From Enoplolaimus lenunculus (taxonomy: Eukaryota; Nematoda; Enoplea; Enoplida; Thoracostomopsidae), in assembly GCA_030248215.1 (NCBI GenBank), contig JASANG010001816.1, positions 186,001-250,000 on the forward strand: 64,000 nucleotides of DNA, written 5' to 3'. Position numbers and translations under genes: made by a program. Under the pieces are notes generated by a model. That model had not been told where the DNA came from and did no database searches. It was given only the letters and a program-made list of their open reading frames with translations. Position 1 is the first letter of the stretch. Each line of letters begins with the position of its first letter. Below are positions 32,956 through 45,100 of the stretch, one piece after another.

Positions 32956-33519
32956 AAATGATCAAAAACAAACAGCTCAGCGAGTTAAACGTAGCTAGAC
33001 CATATTTTAGAGTAACCTTATAAGATTTTAAACTAATTTTTCGATTGGGTTTTGGTGTAGGCTTAGGCTTAGGAATATGCGTAATTAAACAAATTTCAAA
33101 TAAAGATCGTTACTCTTGGCAATAATGTCGAATTAAAACATGCTCAAAGGGAAATATAGCGGAGCGGGGTCGAGCGTTTACTACTCAACATTTGGCAGTT
33201 TATTTTCCTTAAGTAAAATCTTGACTTAAGACAGAATTCGACTGAAGTCTTGCTTTTGCAACCCAGCAAATGATCAAAAACAAACAGCTCAGCGAGTTAA
33301 ACGTAGCTAGACCATATTTTAGAGTAACCTTATAAGATTAAAACCAGTTTTTCGATTGGGTTTTGGTGTAGGCTTAGGCTTAGGAATATGCTTAATTAAA
33401 CAAATTTCAAATAAAGATCGTTACTCTTGGCAATAATGTCGAATTAAAAACATGCTCAAAGGGAAATATAGCGGAGCGGAGTCGAGCGTTTAATACTCAA
33501 CATTTGGCAGTTTATTTTC
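32901..33519. repeat. 312-bp tandem duplication carrying a family M end and a TTAGGC stretch
   Basis: GTAAAATCTTGACTTAAGAC at 32901 recurs at 33213, and CTCAACATTTGGCAGTTTA at 33184 recurs at 33496, both 312 bp apart. The two units differ at only a few positions. Each holds the family M right end and GTAGGCTTAGGCTTAGG, followed by unique sequence. Confidence 0.85.
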
Positions 33520-33802
33520 AACGGATCGTTCAATAATTAATGATCTGACTCTAATGTTGCCATTATTGTACCGCGGGAAACTTTCAATGCTTCAAAACAA
33601 AGTTCTACGCAAAACATTGGGTTTTGTTGTATTTTTAGGTTCTCATCGCTACTCAACTCTATTCTTCGGCAATTGGCATGTTGTTCAGGCATGGGTTTTA
33701 CCAGGGGTGCGAAAGTAGGTAAAACCGGGGGAGACGATCCAGGAGGAATTTGACAGGATTTAATAATGCCACTTTTGACGACGACTAATCTGCTGCATTT
33801 GT

Positions 33803-34005
33803 GGCTCATGTTACATTAAGGGGCGTCCAAGTTTCTGGTGGGTCTATAAAAGAGTAAGTTTAGATTCTAGATTACATGTTTTTGCTTAAGCTTAGACTTA
33901 GGCTTAGACTTAGGCTTAGGAACACATTTTTACAACGCTTAGGGTTAGGCTTAGGCTTAGGAATACGCTTAATCTACAGTTACGCCCCTCAAAGTAACAT
34001 TGGCC
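33803..34005. mobile_element. Family A3 element with perfect 8-bp target duplication
   Basis: Left end GGCTCATGTTACATTAAGG, right end CCTCAAAGTAACATTGGCC. GCATTTGT flanks both sides (33795-33802 and 34006-34013). A TTAGGC-type array occupies about 33885-33962. Confidence 0.9.
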
Positions 34006-34499
34006 GCATTTGTTAACGTACCGTTGGTAAGCAGAAGATAAGCATAAAGGATTTGGCCTGGATTTACAAAAGGCACGCTAACGAATGTAGCAGAGTTGTC
34101 GCTGTCAAAGGTATCAGTAACGTACCGTCATTAATTTGCTATGTCTCGTTAAGGTACACAAAGCTTGTGGGGGTCTTATCGACTCTGGTCTATACTAATT
34201 CATTGTCCGTTACCAAATTTATTATCTGTGGTTGCTGGCAGATCTAAGGGGGCACCCAGGCTTTGACTCCCAGCAGGGAAAAAGCCAAGATTTTGTATAT
34301 TAATATTTAGCGCAAAAATTGCGTTTGACTTCTCGCTCGCTTCACCCTTGCAGCTGTTTTTACTGCTATATATCGCCCAACCTCCAGTTTGACTGTGTCA
34401 TAATTGCGACAAAATATTTGTAAGTTTAATTAGCAACTTCTGTGATTGGATCCTGTAGCGAAACTAATACGATGAGAATGCAGTATGAGCCCTAAGCAC

Positions 34500-34682
34500 T
34501 AGTGGATTCCTGAAGGGAGGTGGCGAGAGGGGTGTACGCCATTCGTCAAATAATTTTCGTAATAGAATGATAAGGTCCATGTTTTACATTTTTCACCCTC
34601 AAAAATTGGATCATATATAGCATACAGTAAAAATTGCATTTCATAACATTTGTCAGACCGCGTGCCCGTCAGAAATTACTGA
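34500..34682. mobile_element. Family H element, worn
   Basis: AGTGGATTCCTGAAGGGAGG, GTGTACGCCATTCGTCAAA and GCGTGCCCGTCAGAAATTAC follow the order of the family H copies at 13.5 and 23.6 kb. Confidence 0.5.
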
Positions 34683-34803
34683 CTGTAAGTAAGTCCATAT
34701 TTTGAGTCTGAATCAATACGAGTCTATTTCTCTACAATAAGAGTTGTAGATAGAGTAGGTAAGTACATTTGCTAATTATTCAATTAATGTCAGTTTCCTT
34801 AGT

Positions 34804-34977
34804 TACTGTAGTGACCCGAATAAGAGGGGGCTGATATTTATTTACCGTTTTCAGAGGGTACCCCTGTTATTCGGTTAGCTTACGTAGTCTTATTAGGGAT
34901 ACGGACTCCTATTGATTGGGACTCAAAATGGGTACCCCCCATACTATCATACCCCTCTTATTCGGGTCACTACAGTA
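34804..34977. mobile_element. Family D TIR element with TA ends (mariner-like)
   Basis: TACTGTAGTGACCCGAATAA opens it and TTATTCGGGTCACTACAGTA closes it, an almost perfect inverted repeat of about 26 bp that extends into AGAGGGG. CTGTAGTGACC ends next to TA are what Tc1/mariner-type elements leave. The 174 bp have no coding capacity. Confidence 0.8.
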
Positions 34978-35369
34978 GGCGGATTTTTTGGCAGCAAGCC
35001 AAAGTTATTCTAATAACATGAAAAAAACACCTCTCATATACCCCGATCCCAGATTAGTTCGAACAACAAAGTTCACAAGCTAAGCAGCGAAAAAAAGACT
35101 GAAACAAACGGGTTTATCTACTATAATTCACACAAAAGGGACTGGCGCCTCTGTAGAGTTGGCGTAGATTATTTACGACCGTTGTCAAAATCAAAGAAAT
35201 GCTAATATATATTTTACTAAAATTGATTAATGAATTTCATTACCAATAATTAGCTATAAAAATACACCGAGCGGTCAAAACCTACAAGTTAGGGTTTGAT
35301 TTGTTAGTGTTGTCATGGCGATATTGGTCTTGACAGCTTTTACTACATCCAGTGACCATATTCTTCTTA

Positions 35370-35890
35370 AATAAGTACAGCACCAATCGCCAGTTAGTAA
35401 TAGATGCTGTTAACACCTGCCGCTGCTGTAGGTCTGAAATTTTGACCAGCAGCACGGTAGATAAAATACAAAAATATATGGAAGAATTTTGGGCCCCATG
35501 TAAAGATCAGGGGCGAAACGTTTTTCGGTGGAACTAGTAAAGAGTAAAAGATTAGCTTTTGGGACTGCACAAATTGAGTAAAAATGCGACTCCGCTAGAG
35601 TCAAATTCGATTCACTGAGTAGCACGTTTGACGCTGGCGGAGTCGAATTTCACTCATTTATCGTAGTCCCGAAAAGCCTATTTCGGAGACAGTCAAGTTG
35701 ACTCACATTTATCGGTGTGTATGTAATTTGGAACCAATGCTACTTTTAGCACCGTATTACTATAGATTTAGCATATTGTTAAGTCTAAGCTTAAGCCAAA
35801 GTGTGAAAAAACTTAATCTAAGCCTAAAAGCCTAAGTAAAAAATATAGTCTAAAATCGACTTTTTCACAGAACCGCCAAACAACGAAACC
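35370..35890. mobile_element. Family A2/A3 element split by a family C element
   Basis: At 35491 GCCCCATGTAAAGATCAGGG and CGAAACGTTTTTCGGTGG open a family A2 copy. At about 35553 it gives way to a family C hairpin ending near 35722. Family A sequence (AATGCTACTTTTAGC, AAGCCTAAAAGCCTAAG) resumes to about 35890. A worn family F piece lies at 35370-35440. Confidence 0.5.
35553..35722. mobile_element. Family C TIR element nested in family A
   Basis: GACTCCGCTAGAGTCAAATT is mirrored by CGCTGGCGGAGTCGAATTTC, and GGGACTGCACAAATTGAG by CTCATTTATCGTAGTCCC. AAAAGCCTATTTCGGAGA is shared with copies at 45.7 and 62.6 kb. Confidence 0.65.
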
Positions 35891-36170
35891 GCCGTTGAAC
35901 ACTACGCAAGCCTAATTTTGCACCAAATCGTAAACCCGTAATCACACTGAAAATCAAATCTTAGCAAGATAAATCTGCATTCGGCAACTGCAACTATGGC
36001 TAGAGACAACATTCTTTTCAACTTAAAGCTTGGAAAATTTTTTTATTTATGTTCAGTTGAAATGTAACTCCAGTGACATTTAAATTAACCACTGACAGGC
36101 GTTAATAAATTTCACTTAATTTTTATAAATAAATCTAAAAATATGAACTTTGTCCTCTTAACATTTAAAG

Positions 36171-36270
36171 TCCTCGAGGTTGTGGTGCTTCAAAATCAAC
36201 CTTCCCTAACGGTCCATATCCGGCCACGATTTCACCGTTCGGCTCAAACAATGAAATACTCGGAAATATA
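36171..36270 (-). CDS. Candidate terminal coding exon, unidentified
   Basis: On the minus strand a frame reads FPSISLFEPNGEIVAGYG then PLGKVDFEAPQPRGL and stops at about 36171. The composition is protein-like and higher in GC than its surroundings. No good acceptor is obvious (a weak GAG lies near 36252) and no partner exon was found upstream. I do not recognise a family. Confidence 0.25.
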
Positions 36271-36274
36271 ATAT

Positions 36275-36322
36275 ATACATACATACATACATACATATAT
36301 ATGCATATGTATATAAAAGCAC
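36275..36322. repeat. Simple repeat, ATAC/ATAT
   Basis: A run of ACATACATACATACATAC followed by alternating TA. Confidence 0.8.
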
Positions 36323-38440
36323 TTGAAAACTTTATGACAAATTGACGATTCTTACTAAAATGAAATATTTGTTTTTGAAATCATAAAAGTACCATTTAAA
36401 ATAGAGAGAGAGTCTTTTATGTTTATTACTTCAAAAATTATGGGTTAAATAAAACATTTTGCCGTTGATAAGTGTGTTTGATTGCAAAATTTATTTTTAA
36501 AGGTCCTTTGGCTTGTTTGTATTGCTTGCAAGAAATTTAAGATTTCTTGCAGTAAAAATCGAAATGTTTTTAGTACTCAAAATCAAATGCAACTTGGGAA
36601 ACCCAAAACGCAATCTATTAACACCGTTGGTAAACATCAGCTTTGAATCATTAAAGAAGGGAAAATTATCGGTGAGGCATCATCGATTTTTTAAACTTCT
36701 TAAGTAATTTATGAAAAATTGTGCTAAAATGTCTTAAAATCATAGGCAATGCGGCACTTCTTAGTTTATAGGCGGTTGGGAATTAGGGTTTCGTATAAAA
36801 ATTTGCAAACATTTACTTCAGGGCCGCAACAGCGGTATATATAAGCATACGTGGGCGAAAACATTTTGGTGTAGACAGATAGTATAATTGTAATAAAAAA
36901 TTTAAATTCCAAAATGACGTAGAGAAGTACTTGAAATATTGCATAGTCCTTTATGAATGAAATTTTTTAATTTTCTAAAAATTACTTTTATTAAAAGTAA
37001 GCATAAAAATAAAGCAAAATACGTTGATGAGAGCATCGACAAAATTGAACTAAACACCAGATCTTCGCGTTGTGTTCCCATTTTAACCCATTCCGGTTAC
37101 CCTTCAATTTTTTACTGCCGTGAAAATTGGACAGTTAATTATATCTAAAAATGTGTTCGGTACTGTTTAAACTGAATTTAAAAAAAGTTAAAAAACGCTA
37201 AAATTAAAACCCACATAATAACAAAAACAGTTTCTATTAGAGCAGAAAATTTCACGTCTACGCTTAACAGCTGTGACGGGTTTTTGTGAGGTTTGCGAGA
37301 TGGGTTGTATAAAAACAGAAACTGGAGCAAAATTAATCGGTTTAATCTACATGTTGTACTTACAGTTTTAGAGGCTCAAAGTGAAAAAAGATGAATCTTT
37401 TTTTTTATTTAGTCTCAATAATTTCGATTGGAACATCTAACAAGCAGCCTCTAAAAGCGGCAATTGATGACGGGGTGAAACAAACATATTAGCGAGTTTT
37501 TTTAAAACACTCTATATATACTTTCACTCGAAATCTATCGAGGTTTTAACATCAAAATACACAATTATTAACCAGAAAGTTGACGATTTGCAAAAACAAT
37601 TATTAAGCAATAAGCAGCCTATCAAAATTTAAGTCAATAATGCTACACCTAAAGTGATGCACGTAGCAGCTGGAACTTCTAACGCGAAACTGTCATTATT
37701 TAACCATATATTGGAAGGGGGGCATCTGTAAGCTACCAATTCACACCAGAATCCAAATTTCTAGACGCAAGGGAACTGCTTCCGTATGATAATACTGTGT
37801 ATATAGAACCTCTTACCAGTTAGTGACAAGACTAAGTAGCTTTAAAATTAGTTAATAGTTTGTTTCAAATTTAGGGACAGAGTTCGATTTTTGCATTTTA
37901 ATGATTGATATTTCAGATCCTCAGTATGTGGCACACACAGTTGAAAGTACGGTTCCTCATCTAAACAGAAATAATGGTACTAATAAACATTAGACAATGC
38001 GCGGACTTTGTCGCTGTGTTCAAACAAACAGCGATGAGAATGCATTAATTATTGCTAATTAAACGCTTTACCACATATAGACGTAGGAGATAATAGATAA
38101 ACAGGTTATAAGCTAACACGTCCCCAACCCCATCAGAGGGGGGTAGGGCAGATGGCTCAGACCCTTGTTATATAATTTTTCGCCCAAAAAATCAACTTAA
38201 GCAAATGCAAATTTTCCAGAATGTTCCTCCTAAAATTGGTCAGCCCTTTGCCAGCATCTTGCGCTGTCGACGGATTTGTGTGTTCTCTGACATTTGCAAC
38301 CATGCCAAACATCCCGATTTAGGTTTAACGTTTCGTTGCAGGGCTTGGGCCAGGGCTTCAACAATGCAGATAATAAGAAGCGCTGCTACACCGTTCTAAC
38401 GGTCGGCGTCGAGTCCAGCATAAGTTTTTTGTGGCGACAT
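36323..38440. other. Intergenic stretch, no gene supported
   Basis: Mostly AT-rich. A less AT-rich segment at 38205-38420 has an acceptor-like TTTTCCAG and a plus-strand frame (NVPPKIGQPFASILRCRR onward) that I do not recognise; it is too short to call. Confidence 0.35.
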
Positions 38441-38645
38441 GGCCCATGTGAACATCCGGGGCGGAACGTTTTTCTGTGGGACTAGAAAAAAGTAAGCTTC
38501 AGCTTTGAATATTTTTTGCTTGGCTTAGTCTTAGTCTTAGGCTTAGGCTTAGGCTTACAAATATGCTCATTCTTACGGTCAGGCTTAGGCTTAGGCTTAG
38601 GAATATGCTTATAATGCTGCTCCATCCCCGTTCTTTACATTGGCC
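38441..38645. mobile_element. Family A2 element
   Basis: Left end GGCCCATGTGAACATCCGG and GCGGAACGTTTTTCTGTGGG; right end CCCGTTCTTTACATTGGCC. TTAGGC-type hexamers fill about 38520-38605. The flanks GGCGACAT and GGATATAT agree at five of eight positions, a worn 8-bp duplication at best. Confidence 0.75.
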
Positions 38646-39922
38646 GGATATATATATATATATATAAAATATATATTATATATGTATATATATTACATTA
38701 TAAAACAATGCAATGTTAGAAAAATTTTCTTTAAAACCGTCACAACAAACAAATCCTTTTGTTGACACTATTAATAATTTCAGGTTGCGAGACTTGGTTG
38801 GGTATAATATATTACAATGAGTGATAAAGTTTAGGTTTTGAGCCGGCTTTTAATCTCGCGAACATTCCTAAAAAAGCTTTTCTATTTATATTAAAGCTAA
38901 GTGGTGTCACAAGATGCTAATTAATTCGTGGTAGGTGCCGTAAAAGCCATGGCGTGTCATTTGATACAGATTTTCAACCCACTTAATTATCGTACGGATA
39001 CTATAAATGGTAAATTAGGGCGTGTGAACTTGCAATCGATACAACTTTTTTTCACTCATAATAGGTTATAAATTACAGCGAATACCACGAATTAATACGT
39101 TGTTCTCAAGAGATACTGTAGTGGTTTGAGTATGGTTTCAAATATAACAGATTAGACAATAGAACAAAATTAACCCATAATATATTATTTGATTAGCTCT
39201 ACAATTAGAGATCTTTAGTGGAGCGGCAAGAAAAATTTCGGAGGGGCGGGGTTAGAAAAATGCTTCGAATATAGACCCCTTTTAATGTATTTTTAAAAAA
39301 TTTCGTCCATGGGGAGAGGGAAGACGAAGCTGTCCGTAGAAGAACGGCTCCGTCTGTCATACCCGTAGTCGCTGGCTTCCACCGGATAATGCGTAAGTCG
39401 GTAATATTCATATGCAAAACGGATAGAATTTTATGAGGGTATTTAAATGATTTGCAATATATACTAATGTCGTATTCACAGACGTGCTCGTTTTTGCAGC
39501 GAGAAACCTGCAGCAGGAAGGTTTTTGTACAACAGATTTCCGAAAACATTATAGCACGTTCGAGTTGTAGCTGTTATGTTTCTGCAAAAACTTGCGCTGG
39601 AAAATTGGGAGTTTATTACAAACTCAGTTTGTAATCATATCTTCAGGTTTGGAACTACCGTCGATACAGGTATCTCAATGTGAAACTTTAGAGAACCAGT
39701 AGCTATTGCAGAAATTTATGACAGAAGTTGCGGCAATATATCTATATATATCAGTTAATTACCTGTTGACTGAAGCGAGTATTAACATTCCAAACGCAAT
39801 TTTGATACAAACTCTTGATATTAAATTTGCGTTTTGGTGCCTGTTTGGGGCATGACCTGGGTGCCCCCTTATATTCGCCATTGAGAAGAATCATTAAATT
39901 TGACAACTATAGAGAGATTTGT
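38646..39922. other. Intergenic stretch, TA repeat then nothing recognised
   Basis: A TA-alternating tract runs to about 38697. The rest is AT-rich. A minus-strand frame of 114 codons (39205-39549) has no motif I recognise. Confidence 0.4.
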
Positions 39923-40549
39923 TGGGTCTTTTCTGTTACCGCCACCCAGACCGCGTTTGCCCAAGAATCGTTGGATGTAGAAATTTTTTGCATATTTTAG
40001 CTTCTCATGACCTCCGCCGTTTATTTCACTCCTAAATTTGAATTTTTGAAAAATCAGAAATTCGATTTTTAAGACCCCAAGGTCACCCTTGAAAACCACA
40101 AAAAATTTTCAAAACGTTTGACAATTTATATATCATTCGATGCAGCTTGAGGAACTGCGTCCAATGATGTTAAAATTTTTTGCCATTATACGATTGGTTA
40201 ATGAGTTATTCTCAAACAACTGATTTGACGCGCTGTCAACGATTTGGGTCGTCGCCAAATCAGTTATTTGACCACAATTCGTAGCCAATCGTCTGATTAC
40301 GACACGCTTAACACCACTGCACTCAGCTCTGCACGTTGCATCGAATGACATATAATTTGTCAAAGTTTTTGTCAAATTTTTTTTGGGTCCAAAACGGGAC
40401 CTTGAGACCTTAAAAAATTGAATAATTCAAAAATTAAAATTTCGGTATCGAATGATCAGGAGATATCATGAGAAGCACAAATATACAAAAATTTTCAAAT
40501 TCGAAACATTTTTGGCCAAGCGCAGGCTGGGGGGATAACGAAAGACCCC
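39923..40549. mobile_element. Family E long-TIR element, largest copy
   Basis: Left end GGGTCTTTTCTGTTACCG with CCACCCAGACCGCGTTTGCC; right end GGCCAAGCGCAGGCTGG with GGGATAACGAAAGACCCC. Further in, CTTCTCATGACCTCC is mirrored by GATATCATGAGAAG, and TCATTCGATGCAGC by GTTGCATCGAATGA. It looks palindromic over most of its 627 bp. Non-coding. Confidence 0.75.
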
Positions 40550-41030
40550 GTTTGTTTTTAGTGTTCCCGCGTAGTGCTACTACGCCGCCCCGATCCCACG
40601 AAAAACATCCGCAATATCAGCCGTGTCATATTGCTTTTAAAACAATTGAAAAAGTTTCAAAAAGTTAAAGTTTCAGGCAGTCGAACGCCAACAAATTTCA
40701 TTATCAAATGATATTTTATTGCTCCATTGTACAGCGTTCGTTTGTTAAGCACTATTTGTCGTGAGCACACAAAAAAATGATTGGGGTAATAGATTTAACT
40801 TCCGCTTCAAAGTTTTGTATTTTATGTTCAAAAAACACTATGCAAACAGATCGTCAACTGTGAATGCCATGTTGAACGGGCGAATTTAACAATATTTACT
40901 ACTGGCACTTATTTCTAAAATATTGTTGTATTACGACTCGTGTCAGAAATACAACCGATTTTTAGCGATTTGAAAGTACCGTTTCTTGATGCTAATATTG
41001 TTTTGCTACACTAGCGAGCTATGCGTTTTA
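40550..41030. other. Intergenic stretch, nothing recognised
   Basis: AT-rich, no repeats or frames of note. Confidence 0.4.
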
Positions 41031-41235
41031 GGGTTGCGCTATACTGTTTTTGACGACCGGAGCCGCACGCACGGTGACGTACGGCGCCATACGGGTGACG
41101 CACGGTGACGTACGGCGCCATACGGGTGACGCACGGCGCCATACGGGTGACGCACGGCGACGTACGGCGCCATACGGGTGACGCACGGTGACGGATGGCG
41201 CCGGACAGTACCGGACGTCAAGTATAGCGCAACTC
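41031..41235. mobile_element. Family K TIR element filled by a CG-rich minisatellite
   Basis: Ends are GGGTTGCGCTATACTG with TTTTTGACG, and CGTCAAGTATAGCGCAACTC. Between them units of the form GGTGACGTACGGCGCC and ATACGGGTGACGCACGG repeat about five times. Many CpGs in an AT-rich region. Smaller relatives at 46660 and 57990 lack the array. Confidence 0.75.
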
Positions 41236-41290
41236 TTAGCGTTACGATTTTGAAAATGCGGTTTCTGTGCAAAACTGTAGTGTTAATATA

Positions 41291-41597
41291 TGCCAGGGTG
41301 TAAACCGCATATCTGTTTTCGTTTCTGGTAAAACTCGGTTTCTTTTTCAGTTTTCATTATATCGATTTTTCATTACAGATATGCTGCAATTGTTCGAAAT
41401 GAAATAAAAATTACGAAATTTATCCAAAATCGTTAAAATAGCTGCATCCGCCATTTTTTCTAACAATTTTAATAAAACCGGTGATTATTTGCATGACTCA
41501 ACTGTGTTGGCAGAAAAATAAAACATTATTGAAACTTTACTGCTTCAATATTTGTTTTCCGTTTCCGTTATTTTTACTATATCATTTCACATCCTGG
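41291..41597. mobile_element. Family G-related TIR element
   Basis: GCCAGGGTGTAAACCGCATA and CGTTTCTGGTAAAACTCGG at the left; CCGTTTCCGTTATTTTTAC and TTTCACATCCTGG at the right. Core matches 19121-19446 (GTTGGCAGAAAAATAAA, CTTCAATATTTGTTTTCC). Followed by a TA simple repeat to about 41646. Confidence 0.6.
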
Positions 41598-41907
41598 TAT
41601 ATACATATATAGGTATATATGTTATATATATCTATATATATATAACACTTTAGTAAAAATTGGAATATTTCCAACCACGTTGTTATTGAACCGGTTCAAA
41701 GTGATATATTTTTTTCATATGGCTAAAGAAATTGACGTTTTCGAGTTGCGAATCATGGCAAAAATGCAAAAACGCCTTTACGTTTTAAAAAAAGCGATCA
41801 TTTATGTTGATAAGACAAAAGTGTTTTGACAATCGCTAAAAAGCGTTTACTTAATGGCGCCCAGCTACGCAAACTATCCTTGCCACGGTTTCTCAAACAA
41901 CAAAAAG

Positions 41908-42006
41908 GGCCAATGTTACTTTTAGGGCTGTATGCAGTCTAGAATGTAAGCCTACTCTTTTACAGACCCATCAGAAACCGGGAAGGCCCTAAAAGTAACA
42001 CGGGCC
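41908..42006. mobile_element. Family A3 miniature copy without hexamers
   Basis: GGCCAATGTTACTTTTAGGG at the left and CCTAAAAGTAACACGGGCC at the right enclose only 60 bp, including GACCCATCAGAAACCGGG. Flanks ACAAAAAG and CAAAAAAG suggest an 8-bp duplication, but the sequence is simple. Confidence 0.7.
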
Positions 42007-42174
42007 CAAAAAAGTGTTCTAAAAGACACTTGTTTCAGACACGAAAAACGTTCAAAATAGCGTTTTATATTTGACACGATTCCTTACCACTGCGTTCTGA
42101 GTAAACCAGCAGTAAAGGTTTGGTCACTAATTTATGGGCGATGCCTAAAATTCAAAAGGTGCATAAGCACATGA

Positions 42175-45100
42175 TTATAATTTTGTGTCTAGTAATACGT
42201 CAATTAGTTCCGAAATATTATGTTTACCAATTTGCGTAGGGCAACCGCTAGCATTAGACGGCACCCCAGAAGGTCTGCCCAGGCTAATGCTTGCATTGAA
42301 CAATTGTTGTTCTTCGTCCACTGATCGCTTTCGCACGCCACGTTTTCTTACTGGCTCCACGCTGTCTGGTTCTGTTTGTTCCCACGCATCAAATTCACTA
42401 TGATTATCAACGATAGGCAGACAACAGCAGAAATACGCCAGTTGAAGGACTGAAAGGACTGATGCACCAAAAAACAACCCTAATTGGCCGCCCAGATCAG
42501 AAACAAATTGTTCTATAGGATACGTGTAGTATTCTTCCATGAAGACACTTGCATACGGCTCGTGAACTGTTAGCGTCAGAATTGCGTACGTTCTAAAAGT
42601 AGAAAAACATTAAAAATTGACCAATTTTGTCTTTATGGACGCAATATTAACATAAAACAATTCGTATCATTAATCATAACCCAATACTTTAGTGTAAAAG
42701 ATAAATGAATTAACGATTTGCATACTTTGCGTAATATTTGCAGAGTTGTGTTTAGTGGGTGAGATGCTGCTCCCACCCCCCGCCAAAGGTAATCTAAAGA
42801 GCTTTCGCGAGTCCTAGGTTGATGTTGTCACGAGGTCAAAACAACTCTCCCTTGTTTAGCGATAATTTTTTTAGACTAGAAAACGCAACAAATTAAAATG
42901 CAAAAACATGCTAATTTTTTTTAACTAAACAGTTATTTGGCTTTATGATGCCAGGTCTGCTACAGCTGGCGTTGGGCACTACACAAATTTAAAAATACGG
43001 TCACTGGACAATCACCAGACTGTTAGAAAAATTATAGATCCCGTTCGTGCCCTGTTCCTACCCAGTGGCGCTGTAGCTGGAGCCTCCAATTTTTGAGGTC
43101 ACAAAAATTTACGCATAGACCAAATCATAAACTCAAAAATTGATGATTAAATAACCGTACGAATTACTAAGCTTCAGCTCGCTTCGTTCGTAAGGTTTCT
43201 GCCATCGGTATACAACGCACACTAAAGGATGTGCGCCGCCCCCTGTTTATGGTTGCCCAGCTGCGACCCGGTCCCCTCATACTCGTTATTGTTATCTTTA
43301 ATATCTCTAAACTGTCTCGGCAGAACAAATATATCAAACAGCCAATCGTCGCACGGCTGACGGCGAACGCAAGCTTCCGAGCATCGGCTCAAAACGTCAT
43401 TGGTTGATTCGAAACACCGGCTAACGCTGCCATTGGCTGCAAGTTCGCGTTGAAAATCAAGATATCCACAAAAATAATCTTGCGTTCGTGATGTATTTGA
43501 ATATATAATACATCCCATACATTGGCGCATTTGATTGTTTTTGCATGCATCTTGGCATAATTTAACGTTCACCGGACGCTCGTTAGGCTTCAAGCACGGA
43601 TTGGCGTCGCTACTTAAACGTTTGCGAAATGTTGCTTTAACCTGAAATATAATACATCGTTTACTTTAACTCGTGTACGCAGTGTTTAGGAACGCAGGAC
43701 TAAGCAAAGATGAGGGTGCGTAACGTTTTTTAAAGGACTAGAATAGAGTATCCTTAAGGTTTAGACTAATTTTTTTGCCTGGCTTAGGCTTAGGCTTAGG
43801 CTAAGGAATATGCTCATTCTTACGCTTAGGCTTAGGCTAAGGCTTAGGAATATTCTTATAATACTGTTCCGCCCGTGTTCTTCACATTGGCCGGAACGCA
43901 CAGGCTATAGACGACAAGTGTAGGTGTTGTCGTTCAAACGACGCATAAAGTAAAGTATTTACTGTATTCAAAAACATTCATAAAAACCGAAAGTGCTTTT
44001 ACTGTCGGTTTGAACTCATGAGCGCAGCCAAGACTCCGCATTTGGAAACATACACAACAATCAATAAGTGTTTATTGTTTTTTGATTTTTAACTTCATTT
44101 GTTTCAGACATTACTTTGTTAATGTTAGGGTAGAAAAGTTTTTTTAGAGTCAGCTGCATATCGACACGTGGGTGATCCTTCAATTTTTGCGGGGAGAAAA
44201 ATATGCATACAAGCCAAAACATCGAATCCGGAATTTTATAAAAAAACTACTACTCCTACCTTTTACTAAAATTGAATTTGACATCTCAAACTCCAGCGTA
44301 TGTAGTGCGCCAGCCACCCGGTGTGGTGGCTACTACAAAGTTACTACTACCAAGAGTTGATAACGGTATCAACAACAGTGTGCAACTTAGATTCTGTGTA
44401 CAAAACAATGTACCCAGCGCATGTTACGTTTTTGGGCGTTCTCTTTCTTTATATATGAGGGGGTCAGGTTTGCTTTATTGCGAGAAATGAAAAATAATTG
44501 CCGGGCACTTAAATGCTCTTGTTATATTCTTATGCAATTCATGCATTTTTAGCAAACGTTCAATGTATTCCGTGTGACACCCTCCACGGATCACGGGGTC
44601 TGGCTAAACTGCAACGCACCGTGGTACATTTTGTGTTATGGCCTAGCGCTTGAGTTGCACACATGTGGACATTATCCATGAATGCTATTACCAAGAGTGG
44701 ATAATCGCTATTTAACAAGAGTGTGCAACTGGGCACATTCTGTGTTGAAAAGAATGTACCCGGTACGCGTTGCGTTTTTGACAGCCCCCCCTTTATTTAG
44801 AGGGAGGTACGACCGTGCGAACCATGACGCTTTATATATGCGGCGTCAAACAAGCTTCCATTTTAGTTTAACTTAGTGGTATTCATGTGCTACCGACCCC
44901 CACTAAACAAGGGGGTGGGATCGGCCATGAATGCAACGCCCGGTGATACATTTTGTACCACACAAATTTCAGTAGTTGCACACTCTTGTTGGCCCATGTT
45001 ACTTTAAGGCGCGTCCAGGTTTGTGGTGGGTCTATAAAAGAGTAAGTTTAGATTCTAGATGACATTTTTTTGCTTAGGCTTAGGCTTAAGCTTACGCTTA

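Noticed and set aside
33537-33809. 90-codon minus-strand frame
   Set aside because: Its start codon lies inside the TIR of a family A3 insertion. No homology seen and no splice partner.
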